Shown piece by piece: positions 1 through 5,823 of a stretch of 6,687 nt of DNA. The position numbers were made by a program, and so were the translations under genes. The DNA lies in contig JACZKN010000065.1 in assembly GCA_014859985.1 (NCBI GenBank), forward strand, positions 1-6,687. The letters are read 5' to 3'. The DNA is from Candidatus Krumholzibacteriia bacterium (GTDB taxonomy: Bacteria; Krumholzibacteriota; Krumholzibacteriia; LZORAL124-64-63). The notes under the pieces were generated by a model that saw only the letters and a list, made by a program, of their open reading frames with translations, made no database searches and had not been told where the DNA came from. Within the stretch, counting starts at the first letter, position 1, and the number at the start of each line of letters is the position of its first letter.

Positions 1-445
1 GCGGGGCGGCGGCCGCGCGGACCTCCGGCGGCAGCACCGGCTCCAGCTGGTCGATCACCGCGCCGAGGCGCGCGGCCAGGTCCTGGGCCCACAGGAAGAT
101 GGTTTCGCGCCAGGCCTCGGCGGCGTCGAACCACACCGCCAGGCAGGCCCGCACGCGGCCGCCCACGCACAGGGGCTCGAGCCACAGGGCGGCGTCGTCG
201 TCGCGCGGCAGCAGCTGCTCCCGCTCCTCGGTCATGGCCTTGAGCATGGCCCCCAAAGGCGGCTGGGCGGCCAGGCCGCGGCGGGCAGCCGCGCCCGAGG
301 CCCAAGCGTAGAGCATGCCCAGCGGCGCGGCGGTGCCGGGAGCGTCGGTCAGCGGGCCGCTGCTGCGCACCAGCCACAGCGCGGCCCCCTTTCCCCCGTA
401 GGGAAAACGGCGCATCTCCTCCTGCCAGAAGCGGTCCGAATCCAT
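1..445 (-). CDS. Partial GAF-like protein, N-terminal 148 residues, function unknown
   Basis: This frame starts at an ATG (445-443) with a clear GAGGAG ribosome binding site 8 bases upstream. It stays open to the left edge of the window, so the C-terminus is missing. The protein begins MDSDRFWQEEMRRF. Residues about 15-130 look like a sensory GAF-type fold: an early strand (AALWLVRSS, 21-29), a middle helix (about 60-75), then the strand pair ALWLEPLCVGGRVRACLAVW (86-105), followed by a long amphipathic helix (about 110-135). The helix leads into a Pro/Ala-rich stretch (136-148) that could be a linker to an output domain such as a histidine kinase, but that part lies outside the window. I see no signal peptide or membrane segment, so it is probably cytoplasmic. 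GC-rich third positions and the strong ribosome binding site make the gene itself likely. The GAF assignment rests on pattern only, and I do not recognise a specific family. Confidence 0.6.
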   Translation of the reverse strand, partial: MDSDRFWQEEMRRFPYGGKGAALWLVRSSGPLTDAPGTAAPLGMLYAWASGAAARRGLAAQPPLGAMLKAMTEEREQLLPRDDDAALWLEPLCVGGRVRACLAVWFDAAEAWRETIFLWAQDLAARLGAVIDQLEPVLPPEVRAAAAP

Positions 446-680
446 GGCGAGAACTCCTCGGGTCGGTCACGGGTGGCGGTTCCGTCGGGGTGCGGGTGTC
501 CCGACTCGCTTGTCTCCGGGCGGGGTTGCAGAAGTGGGGCCACCGGCAGGTGGGACACGGGATCCGGGCAGCGGGGGGCCAAGGTCTTGCTGTGCCTCGG
601 GATCCGGCAGAGGAGCTGGCCGCCGGCCGCGTCCCGCCCCTCGGGTCGTGGGACAGCGGGGGCCGCCGTGCCCGGGACAC
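446..680. other. Intergenic stretch of 235 bases, no gene recognised
   Basis: No frame here shows a convincing protein. The minus-strand frame that crosses it runs into the GAF-like gene out of phase and is Pro/Arg-rich without recognisable structure. The decamer CGGGATCCGG occurs twice on the plus strand (560-569 and 600-609), exactly 40 bases apart. I saw no clear sigma-70 promoter for the downstream gene and no hairpin followed by a T-tract. Confidence 0.5.
454..459 (-). promoter_or_regulatory. Ribosome binding site GAGGAG of the GAF-like gene
   Basis: GAGGAG on the minus strand lies 8 bases before the ATG at 445. It is the strongest Shine-Dalgarno match in the window. It decides the start of the left-edge gene, because no other site in this frame is comparably placed. 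Confidence 0.65.
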
Positions 681-987
681 TCAGCGCCAGCGGGCCTTCA
701 GGGCGCCGAAGCTGGCCACGGCCGCGGGCAGGGCCGGGACCAGCGCCGTCGCCGGACCGATCACCGCGAAGTCCCAGACGCCCAGGCAATGCCACTCGGG
801 ATCGTAGTCGGCGAAGGACAGCCGCGTGCCTTCACGGGAGGGGACGACCGCCGTGGGCGACCAGGACAGGAACGCCAGCCCGTCCAGCTCGCCGCCCGCA
901 GCGGGCGCTCCGGCCAGCAGGAGCGCAGGGCGAGGGCCGCGCCCCGCACCGTCAGCGGCAGCTCGTGATTGCGGTGTAGGCGCCCAT
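681..987 (-). CDS. Small probable membrane protein downstream of purM, reading frame disrupted near the N-terminus
   Basis: The 3' part of this gene is convincing. From about 893 to the TGA at 683-681 the frame reads GELDGLAFLSWSPTAVV and continues with strongly G/C-ending codons. It ends in a hydrophobic stretch (FAVIGPATALVPALPAAV and a few more residues, codons at about 770-699) followed by KARWR. That is the pattern of a C-terminal membrane helix with a positive cytoplasmic tail. The 5' part does not fit. The only nearby ATG (987-985) is in another frame and stops after 11 codons. An AAGGAG lies only 3 bases before it. The third frame gives the most plausible N-terminal coding (LPLTVRGAALAL, beginning around a GTG at 949), and that would flow into LLAGAPAAGGELDG in the final frame. 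One or two indels between about 895 and 987 would reconcile this. It follows purM by 22 bases and may be co-transcribed with it. I do not recognise the family, and the N-terminal boundary is uncertain. Confidence 0.45.
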
Positions 988-1009
988 GGTCTCCTTCGGC
1001 CGCCGCGGT

Positions 1010-2017
1010 TCAGAACGGCAGGCTCACCTTGCGCTCGCCCCGGGCCACCTCGCCGATGCGCACGGCGTCGGTCAAGGCGCCCAGGTCCAGGTCCGGCGGG
1101 GCCATCACCACCAGGCCGATGCCCATGTTGAAGACCCGGTGCAGCTCGACCGGCTCCACCGCGCCCCGCGCGGCGATCAAGGAGAAGATGGGCGGCACCG
1201 CCCAGGCCGACGGGTCCACGTGGACGCACAGGCCGTCCGGCACCACCCGCGGGATGTTGTCGTAGAAGCCGCCGCCGGTGATGTGGGCCAGGCCGTGGAC
1301 CGCGCCCCGGCCGTGGGCCTGCCACACGGCGCGCAGGTCGGGCAGGTAGCTGCGGTGCACCGCCAGCAGGGCCTCGCCGACGCTGGCGCCCCCCAGTTCG
1401 GCCGGCCGGTCGTGCACCGTGAAGCCGGCGGCCTCCAGCAGCACCTTGCGGGCCAGGGAGTAGCCGTTGGTGTGCAGCCCGGTCGAGGGCAGGCCCCACA
1501 CGGCGTCGCCGGCCGTGATGCGTGAGCCGTCGATCACGTGCTCCGGCAGGACCCGGCCCACGATGGTGCCGGCCAGGTCGAACTCGCCGGCCGCGTAGAC
1601 CCCGGGCATCTCGGCGGTCTCGCCGCCCAGCAGGGCGCAGCCGGCCTGGCGGCAGCCCCGGGCGAAGCCATCGAGCACCGCCGGCAGGACGTCCTCGTCC
1701 AGACGGCCGGTGGCGAAATAGTCCAGGAAGAACAGGGGCTCGGCGCCCTGCACCAGGATGTCGTCCACGCAGTGGTTGACCAGGTCCTCGCCCACGGTGT
1801 CGTAGCGGCCGCACAGGCGGGCGATCATCACCTTGGTGCCGACGCCGTCGACCGAGGCCACCAGGAGCGGCTCGCCCGGGGCCGGCTGGAAGAGGCCGCC
1901 GAAGGCCCCCACGTCGTTGCGCACGCGCGCGTCCCAGGTGGACTTGACCGCGTCCTTGGCCCGGGCCAGGGCCCGGGCGGCCGCGTCGATGTTCACGCCG
2001 CTGTCCGCGTACTTCAT
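1010..2017 (-). CDS. purM: Phosphoribosylformylglycinamidine cyclo-ligase (AIR synthetase)
   Basis: PurM catalyses the fifth step of de novo purine synthesis in the cytoplasm: ATP-dependent ring closure of formylglycinamidine ribonucleotide to 5-aminoimidazole ribonucleotide. The 335-residue product has the family's usual length and its motifs in order: N-terminal YADSGVNI (3-10), the ATP/phosphate-binding SVDGVGTK (55-62), LVNHCVDDILVQGAEP (79-94), GGETAEMPG (131-139), GLHTNGYSL (180-188), HITGGGFYDNIPR (245-257) and FNMGIGLVV (286-294). I chose the ATG at 2017 because translation then starts at the conserved MKYADSGV and a GAGGTGA ribosome binding site sits just upstream. A TTG 42 bases further upstream would add residues unlike the family. 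It has its own predicted promoter and a leader hairpin (see 2066-2124). No purN or other purine gene is adjacent; the next gene downstream is a small membrane-like protein. Identity is near certain. Confidence 0.97.
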   Translation of the reverse strand: MKYADSGVNIDAAARALARAKDAVKSTWDARVRNDVGAFGGLFQPAPGEPLLVASVDGVGTKVMIARLCGRYDTVGEDLVNHCVDDILVQGAEPLFFLDYFATGRLDEDVLPAVLDGFARGCRQAGCALLGGETAEMPGVYAAGEFDLAGTIVGRVLPEHVIDGSRITAGDAVWGLPSTGLHTNGYSLARKVLLEAAGFTVHDRPAELGGASVGEALLAVHRSYLPDLRAVWQAHGRGAVHGLAHITGGGFYDNIPRVVPDGLCVHVDPSAWAVPPIFSLIAARGAVEPVELHRVFNMGIGLVVMAPPDLDLGALTDAVRIGEVARGERKVSLPF

Positions 2018-2019
2018 GG

Positions 2020-2026
2020 TCACCTC
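2020..2026 (-). promoter_or_regulatory. Ribosome binding site GAGGTGA deciding the purM start
   Basis: GAGGTGA on the minus strand ends 2 bases before the purM ATG at 2017, with its GAGG core 5 bases before it. Its position supports MKYADSGV as the N-terminus over the upstream in-frame TTG at 2059. Confidence 0.7.
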
Positions 2027-2065
2027 GTGGGCGGCAGGGGGCCGGCGGGCGCTGCGCAAACGCCG

Positions 2066-2090
2066 CGGCGGCCGCGGAAGGCGGCCGCCG
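2066..2090 (-). promoter_or_regulatory. Perfect 10-bp GC stem-loop at the predicted 5' end of the purM transcript
   Basis: On the minus strand CGGCGGCCGC and GCGGCCGCCG are exact reverse complements flanking a 5-base loop, CTTCC. It lies 48 bases upstream of the purM ATG. There is no T-tract immediately after the second arm (the next bases are CGGCGTTTGCG), so it is a poor intrinsic terminator for the upstream gene. The predicted -10 box at 2096-2101 would start transcription at about 2089, the very base of the stem. This suggests a 5'-terminal stem-loop in the mRNA. The structure is certain; its role is inferred. Confidence 0.6.
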
Positions 2091-2095
2091 GACCG

Positions 2096-2124
2096 ATGAT
2101 AAGCGCCGAATCGCCGGCGTTCAA
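2096..2124 (-). promoter_or_regulatory. Predicted sigma-70-type promoter of purM
   Basis: On the minus strand a TTGAAC -35 box (2124-2119, 4 of 6 matches to consensus) is followed after exactly 17 bases by a TATCAT -10 box (2101-2096, 5 of 6). The expected start point is about 2089, giving a leader of roughly 72 bases before the purM ATG. The -35 box contains the TGA stop codon of the upstream gene, so the two units are packed with no spare sequence. This is the best promoter match I found in the window. It assumes a housekeeping sigma factor with standard preferences. Confidence 0.6.
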
Positions 2125-3035
2125 GCGTCGGCGGCGCCCGTGGGCTTCAGCGCGTGCAGGGCGAGGCGCCGGTTCAGGGCGTCGAGCACGGCGAAGACGA
2201 TGGCCTGCTGGCGGTTGTGGCCGGCGCCGCAGGTGCCGAAGAGGGTCTCGCTGCGGCGACCCTCCACCAGGTCGACCGCCACCAGCACCACGGCGTTGCC
2301 GCCCATCGACTCGGTGCGGATCTCGTTCAGGTGCAGCAGCACCGGATCGGCCAGCAGCTCGCCCACGGCCGCCAGGGCGGCCTCGGCCACGGCGACCACG
2401 TCGCTGCCCGCGTGGTTGGGCACCTCGCGGGTGCCCAGGGCCACCAGGTCGCCGGCCTGCAGGCGCACCTCGGCGCGCACCAGGGTCTCGGAGGTCATCA
2501 CGCCGACGCCCGCGCACTGCAGGCGGGGCGCCAGGTCCTCGGCCACGAGGACGGCGGGGGTGGGCGCTGCGGCCAAGGACGCCTTTGATGAGGACGCCGT
2601 CGCTGAAGACGCCGGCTCCGGTCCCCGCGCCGCAGGCCTGTCCGCCGGAGCCGCACCCGGGGCCGATCCGCCGGGGGCCCGGGTCAGGGCCTCGAAGTCC
2701 ACCTCGGCAAGCGGCCCGGCCAACCCGGGCACCGGCAGGACTTCATCCTCGGTCTCCGCGCCGGCCGGCAGCTCGTCGACCATCTGCACGACGCCGATCT
2801 TCTTGTAGTAGACGTCCAGCCCGAGGCGGGCCTTCAGCAGGCCCTCCACGTCGCGCACGATGTGGCGGGGTTCGCGCTCCATCCCGGCCACCACGTGGAC
2901 GCCGGAGATCGCGCCGTCGCCGTCCAGGTCGATCTTGCATTCGCGCACGCCGTTGATGCGCCGGAGCCAACGCTCGGCGTCTTCGACCCAGGCGTCCCGC
3001 TCTGTCGTGTCCCACTCCAACTCGTTATCCCCCAA
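2121..3035 (-). CDS. Conserved-looking two-domain protein of unknown function, 304 residues
   Basis: I cannot assign a function. The N-terminal domain (about 8-90) contains helices, then the acidic strand CKIDLDGDGAISGVHVVAG (33-51), a helix with HIVRDVEGLLKARLGLDV (58-75), and a strand KKIGVVQM (78-85). A Pro/Ala/Ser-rich low-complexity linker follows (about 115-160), including a pentapeptide repeat. The C-terminal domain (about 170-293) contains two related strand-strand-helix units: residues 186-228 (VRAEVRLQAG to AALAAVGELL) and 249-291 (VVLVAVDLVEG to AVLDALNRRL). No signal peptide or membrane helix is visible, so it is probably cytoplasmic. No ATG precedes residue 52. The start is either TTG at 3035 or TTG at 3020, which has a GGGGGA stretch 7 bases upstream. 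Such an N-terminal half occurs, as far as I recall, in uncharacterised bacterial proteins. The gene has its own predicted promoter, and its stop overlaps the -35 box of purM. Confidence 0.85.
   Translation of the reverse strand: MGDNELEWDTTERDAWVEDAERWLRRINGVRECKIDLDGDGAISGVHVVAGMEREPRHIVRDVEGLLKARLGLDVYYKKIGVVQMVDELPAGAETEDEVLPVPGLAGPLAEVDFEALTRAPGGSAPGAAPADRPAARGPEPASSATASSSKASLAAAPTPAVLVAEDLAPRLQCAGVGVMTSETLVRAEVRLQAGDLVALGTREVPNHAGSDVVAVAEAALAAVGELLADPVLLHLNEIRTESMGGNAVVLVAVDLVEGRRSETLFGTCGAGHNRQQAIVFAVLDALNRRLALHALKPTGAADA
2568..2612 (-). repeat. Three imperfect 15-bp repeats encoding a pentapeptide repeat in the linker
   Basis: Three 15-bp units encode ASSAT, ASSSK and ASLAA (residues 142-156 of the 304-residue protein). 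On the plus strand the shared core is AAGGACGCC, GAGGACGCC and GAAGACGCC, starting at 2575, 2590 and 2605, so the period is exact. It lies in the low-complexity linker and probably arose by slippage. It suggests a flexible, length-variable spacer. Confidence 0.5.
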
Positions 3036-3098
3036 ACGGATATGCTCTCGCGGCCGAGGACCGCGCGGAATTCCGGCGCCAGGATCGCGCGAAACCCG

Positions 3099-3127
3099 AT
3101 CTTACCACAGCGCAACTGATCCCACAA
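3099..3127 (-). promoter_or_regulatory. Predicted extended -10 promoter of the 304-residue protein gene
   Basis: On the minus strand a TTGTGG -35 box (3127-3122, 3 of 6) and a TAAGAT -10 box (3104-3099, 4 of 6) are separated by exactly 17 bases. The -10 is preceded by TGG, giving the extended TGn motif. A start near 3092 would leave a leader of about 57 bases. This is a locally AT-richer island in an otherwise GC-saturated region, which supports a regulatory role. Confidence 0.5.
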
Positions 3128-3136
3128 GATGATTGT

Positions 3137-3159
3137 CCGGGTGCCGGGGCCGCGCCCGG
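3137..3159 (-). terminator. GC hairpin after the PfkB kinase gene, possible weak terminator
   Basis: CCGGGCGC and GCACCCGG on the minus strand can form a 7-of-8-bp stem with a 7-base loop (one C-A mismatch), beginning 6 bases after the kinase stop codon. It is followed by ACAATCATCTT rather than a T-tract, so it is not a canonical intrinsic terminator. Placement between an operon end and a new promoter makes some role in ending transcription plausible. Confidence 0.3.
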
Positions 3160-3165
3160 GGCGTT

Positions 3166-4074
3166 TCAGGGCGTCATCATGGCCAGCAGTTCGGCCAGGC
3201 GCGCGGCGTAGCGGGTCTCGTCCGCTCCCAGCAGGCCCTCGACGCTGAAACCCTCGGGGCAGAAGCTGGCGGTCACGGTGCCGTCGAGCATGGCCGCGCG
3301 GAAGGGGGTGTCGCCGTCCGTGCGGTCGGCGCCCGCCAGGGCCAGGCTGCGCATGAAGCCGCCGGCGAAGCTGTCGCCGGCGCCGGTGGGGTCGACCACG
3401 TCGTCGAGGATCACGGCCGGCACCGCCAGCACGCCCTCGGGCCCGAACCAGAGGGCCCCGTGCTCGCCCTTCTTGACCACGACGCGCCGGGGACCCAGGT
3501 CGGCGATGGCCCGGGCGGCGCGGGCCAGGCTCCGCTCGCCGGTCAGCTGGCGGGCCTCGCCGTCGTTGACCAGCAGCACGTCGACGCGGGCCAGCACCGC
3601 CAGCAGCTGCGGGCGCGTGGTCCCGATCCAGAGGTTCATGGTGTCCAGGGCCACCAAGCGGGGACCGGCCATCGCCTCGAGCACCTGCAGCTGCAGGGCG
3701 GGGTGGATGTTGGCCAGGAAGAGGTACTCGCTGTCCCGCCAGGCGGCGGGGATCTCCGGCCGGAAGTCGGCGAACACGCCCAGGTCCGTGCGCAGGGTAT
3801 CCCGTTCGATCATGTCGGCGTGGTAGCGGCCCGACCAGTGGAACGAGGGGCCGGCCGCCCGCACGATGCCTGCCGTGTCGGCCCCGCGCGAGGCGAGCAG
3901 GTCCAGGTCCGCCTGGCGGAAGTCGTCCCCCACCACGCCCACGCAGCGCACCGGCACCCGGCCCAGCGCCGCCAGGGCGAAGTAGCTGGCGCTGCCGCCG
4001 AGCTGGCGCTCCCGCCGCTCCCGCACCGTCTCGACCGTGTCGTAGGCCACCGAGCCGACCACCAGGATGCTCAT
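3166..4074 (-). CDS. PfkB-family (ribokinase-like) sugar or nucleoside kinase, substrate unassigned
   Basis: A cytoplasmic ATP-dependent kinase of the PfkB/ribokinase fold, 302 residues, the usual length. It starts with the first strand MSILVVGSVAYDTVET and the substrate-side motif GGSASYFALAALG (26-38). It then carries ANIHPALQLQVLEAM (121-135), ALDTMNLWIGT (142-152), the Mg/phosphate NxxE motif (N180 to E183) and the signature DPTGAGDSFAGGF (228-240), with Asp234 as the predicted catalytic base. The combination of GGSASYF, the NIHP-type segment and DTMNxWI resembles, from memory, a widespread subfamily annotated only as sugar kinase. I therefore give no symbol and no substrate. The ATG at 4074 shares its A with the argS TGA (TGATG), so translation is probably coupled to argS; a purine-rich AAAAGGGA just upstream can serve as ribosome binding site. 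No transporter or sugar-metabolism gene lies nearby to suggest a substrate. Confidence 0.92.
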   Translation of the reverse strand: MSILVVGSVAYDTVETVRERRERQLGGSASYFALAALGRVPVRCVGVVGDDFRQADLDLLASRGADTAGIVRAAGPSFHWSGRYHADMIERDTLRTDLGVFADFRPEIPAAWRDSEYLFLANIHPALQLQVLEAMAGPRLVALDTMNLWIGTTRPQLLAVLARVDVLLVNDGEARQLTGERSLARAARAIADLGPRRVVVKKGEHGALWFGPEGVLAVPAVILDDVVDPTGAGDSFAGGFMRSLALAGADRTDGDTPFRAAMLDGTVTASFCPEGFSVEGLLGADETRYAARLAELLAMMTP

Positions 4075-5816
4075 CAGTCCCTTTTCTCCATCTCCGCGGG
4101 GGCCTCGACGCCCAGCATGTCCAGCACCAGCCGCAGCACGTGGCGCGTCGCCAGGCTCAGGTGCAGCTGGGCCAGGCGGCGGTCGGGCGCCTGGTCGAGG
4201 ATCTTCTTGCACTGGTTGTAGAACTGGTTGTAGAGGCCGGCGATCTCGTCCACGTAGCCGGTCAGGCGGTGGGGCTCGCGGGCCTGGGCCGCCGAGACGA
4301 TGACCTGGGGCAGGCGGATCAGCTCGCGCACCAGGTTCCATTCGGCCTCGTGCTCCAGGTGGGCCAGGCTCTGGGCGGTGGGTTCGCCCGGGTCGATGCC
4401 CGCGTCCAGGGCCTTGGCCAGCAGGGAACAGATGCGCGCGTGGGCGTACTTGACCTTCATCACCGGGTTCTCGTCCGACTGCTGCTTGGCCAGGTCGAGG
4501 TCGAAATCCAGGTGGCTGTTGGGCTTGCGGGTCAGGAAGATGTACTTGGCGACGTCGGCGCCCACCTCGTCGATCAGCGCGTCCATGGTCACGAACTGGC
4601 CCCGCCGCTTGGACATCTGGATGTTGCGGCCGCCCTCGAGGAACGTCACGTGCTGCAGGATCTGCACCTCGAGCCAGGCGCGGCCGACGCCCAGGGCCTC
4701 CATGGCGCCCTGCATGCGCGGGATGTAGCCGTGGTGGTCCGGGCCCCAGAAGTCGATGGCGTACTCGAAGCCGCGCTGGTGCTTGTGGTAGTGGTAGGCG
4801 ATGTCCGCCAGGAAATAGGTGGGCACGCCGTCGGCGCGCACCAGCACGCGGTCCTTCTCGTCGCCGTGCGTGGTCGACTTGAACCAGACCGCGCCCTCCT
4901 GCTCGTAGGTCGCGCCCATCTTCTTCAGCTTGTCCAGCGCCCGCTCGACCCGCTTGGACTCGTGCAGCTCGGACTCGAAGTACCAGGTCTCGAAGCGCAG
5001 GCCGAAGCGGCGGCAGGTCTCCCGCTGCCAGCTGAGGATCTTCATCAGCGCGTACTTGGCGAAGCAGCGGATCGACTCCTGCTCCGGCAGCTTGCGCCAG
5101 TCCTCGGCGTTGCCCTCGGGCGCGCGCACCCGCTGGAAGCTCTCGTCGTCGAAGGCGGTGGTGGCCCGCTTGATGACCGTGGTGTCGCGCTCCTGCAGCT
5201 CGGCGGCCATGATCTCCAGGTACCGGCCCTGGTAGCCGCCCTCCGGGAACGCGACCGGCTCGCCCACCAGCTGCAGGTAGTTGGCCCTGAGCGACGCGCC
5301 CAGCAGTTCGACCTGCCGGCCCGCGTCGTTGACGTAGTACTCGGCGTGGGCGTCGTAGCCGATGGCGTCGAGCAGGCGCACCAGGGTCATGCCGAAGGCG
5401 CCCGCGCGCGCCGAGACCACGTTCAGCGGCCCGGTGGGGTTGGCGCTGATGAACTCCACGTTGATGCGCCTGTTGCCGCCGGTCCGGATGTCCCGGAGCG
5501 CGCCGTCGGGCCGCCACACGTCCAGCAGCAGCCTGATCTGGTGGGGCCGCGCGATGCGGAAATTGATGAACCCGGGGCCGGCGATCTCCACCGACTCGAT
5601 GATCTCCCGCGGCAGCTCGACGCGGGCGGCGATCTCGCCGGCCAGCTCCCGCGGCTTGCGGCCCAGGCGCCCGCCGAGCACCAGGGCCAGGTTGGTGCTC
5701 AGGTCCCCGTGGCTGCGGTCGCGCGGCTTCTCCAGGAGGATCTCCAGGTCCTCCTCGTAGACGCCGTAGGTCTCCAGGGCCGCCAGGAGCCCCTTGCGCA
5801 GGATGTCCTCGACCAT
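4074..5816 (-). CDS. argS: Arginyl-tRNA synthetase with a non-canonical HIGH signature
   Basis: ArgRS attaches arginine to tRNA-Arg in the cytoplasm and is a class I synthetase. The 580 residues match the family in length and order: an N-terminal Add1-type domain ending in GPGFINFRI (80-88), the catalytic-domain entry VEFISANPTGPL (120-131), EYYVNDAGRQVELLG (159-173), RADGVPTYFLADIAYH (327-342), DFWGPDHHGYIPRM (355-368), the KMSK region as IQMSKR (399-404), and a C-terminal helical DALR-type tRNA-binding domain containing YNQFYNQCKKIL (529-540). The oddity is the HIGH motif. The segment that normally reads HVGH or HIGH after ANPTGPL reads NVVS (132-135), so both histidines are missing, while flanking sequence is intact. 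The start ATG lies 7 bases after the rsfS stop with only a weak ribosome binding site; it is the natural N-terminus for the family. The stop overlaps the next gene's start by one base. Confidence 0.95.
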   Translation of the reverse strand: MVEDILRKGLLAALETYGVYEEDLEILLEKPRDRSHGDLSTNLALVLGGRLGRKPRELAGEIAARVELPREIIESVEIAGPGFINFRIARPHQIRLLLDVWRPDGALRDIRTGGNRRINVEFISANPTGPLNVVSARAGAFGMTLVRLLDAIGYDAHAEYYVNDAGRQVELLGASLRANYLQLVGEPVAFPEGGYQGRYLEIMAAELQERDTTVIKRATTAFDDESFQRVRAPEGNAEDWRKLPEQESIRCFAKYALMKILSWQRETCRRFGLRFETWYFESELHESKRVERALDKLKKMGATYEQEGAVWFKSTTHGDEKDRVLVRADGVPTYFLADIAYHYHKHQRGFEYAIDFWGPDHHGYIPRMQGAMEALGVGRAWLEVQILQHVTFLEGGRNIQMSKRRGQFVTMDALIDEVGADVAKYIFLTRKPNSHLDFDLDLAKQQSDENPVMKVKYAHARICSLLAKALDAGIDPGEPTAQSLAHLEHEAEWNLVRELIRLPQVIVSAAQAREPHRLTGYVDEIAGLYNQFYNQCKKILDQAPDRRLAQLHLSLATRHVLRLVLDMLGVEAPAEMEKRD

Positions 5817-5823
5817 GGTGCTG

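Noticed and set aside
560..609. Repeated decamer CGGGATCCGG, 40 bases apart, as a possible operator pair
   Set aside because: Two GC-rich 10-mers in this composition are weak evidence, there is no nearby promoter, and the unit is not a perfect palindrome.
2018..2059. A longer purM starting at TTG 2059
   Set aside because: The extra 14 residues are unlike PurM N-termini, and the GAGGTGA site points to ATG 2017.
2066..2090. The hairpin upstream of purM as an intrinsic terminator of the preceding gene
   Set aside because: There is no T-tract after the stem, and the predicted purM start falls at its base. A 5'-leader structure fits better, although a terminator role is not excluded.
1538..2956. 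A 472-codon plus-strand open frame spanning purM and the 304-residue gene
   Set aside because: It crosses two well-supported genes and their promoter, and becomes almost pure Arg/Pro/Ala/Gly. It is a GC artefact.
3133..4221. A 362-codon plus-strand open frame opposite the PfkB kinase
   Set aside because: It is a mirror of the kinase with composition typical of antisense frames. There is no ribosome binding site and no recognisable motif.
4075..5517. Minus-strand open frame upstream of and continuous with the PfkB kinase, suggesting a longer fused protein
   Set aside because: The part above 4074 is argS read out of frame (Arg/Gly/Pro-rich). The kinase has a proper ATG at 4074 at its conserved N-terminus, overlapping the argS stop.
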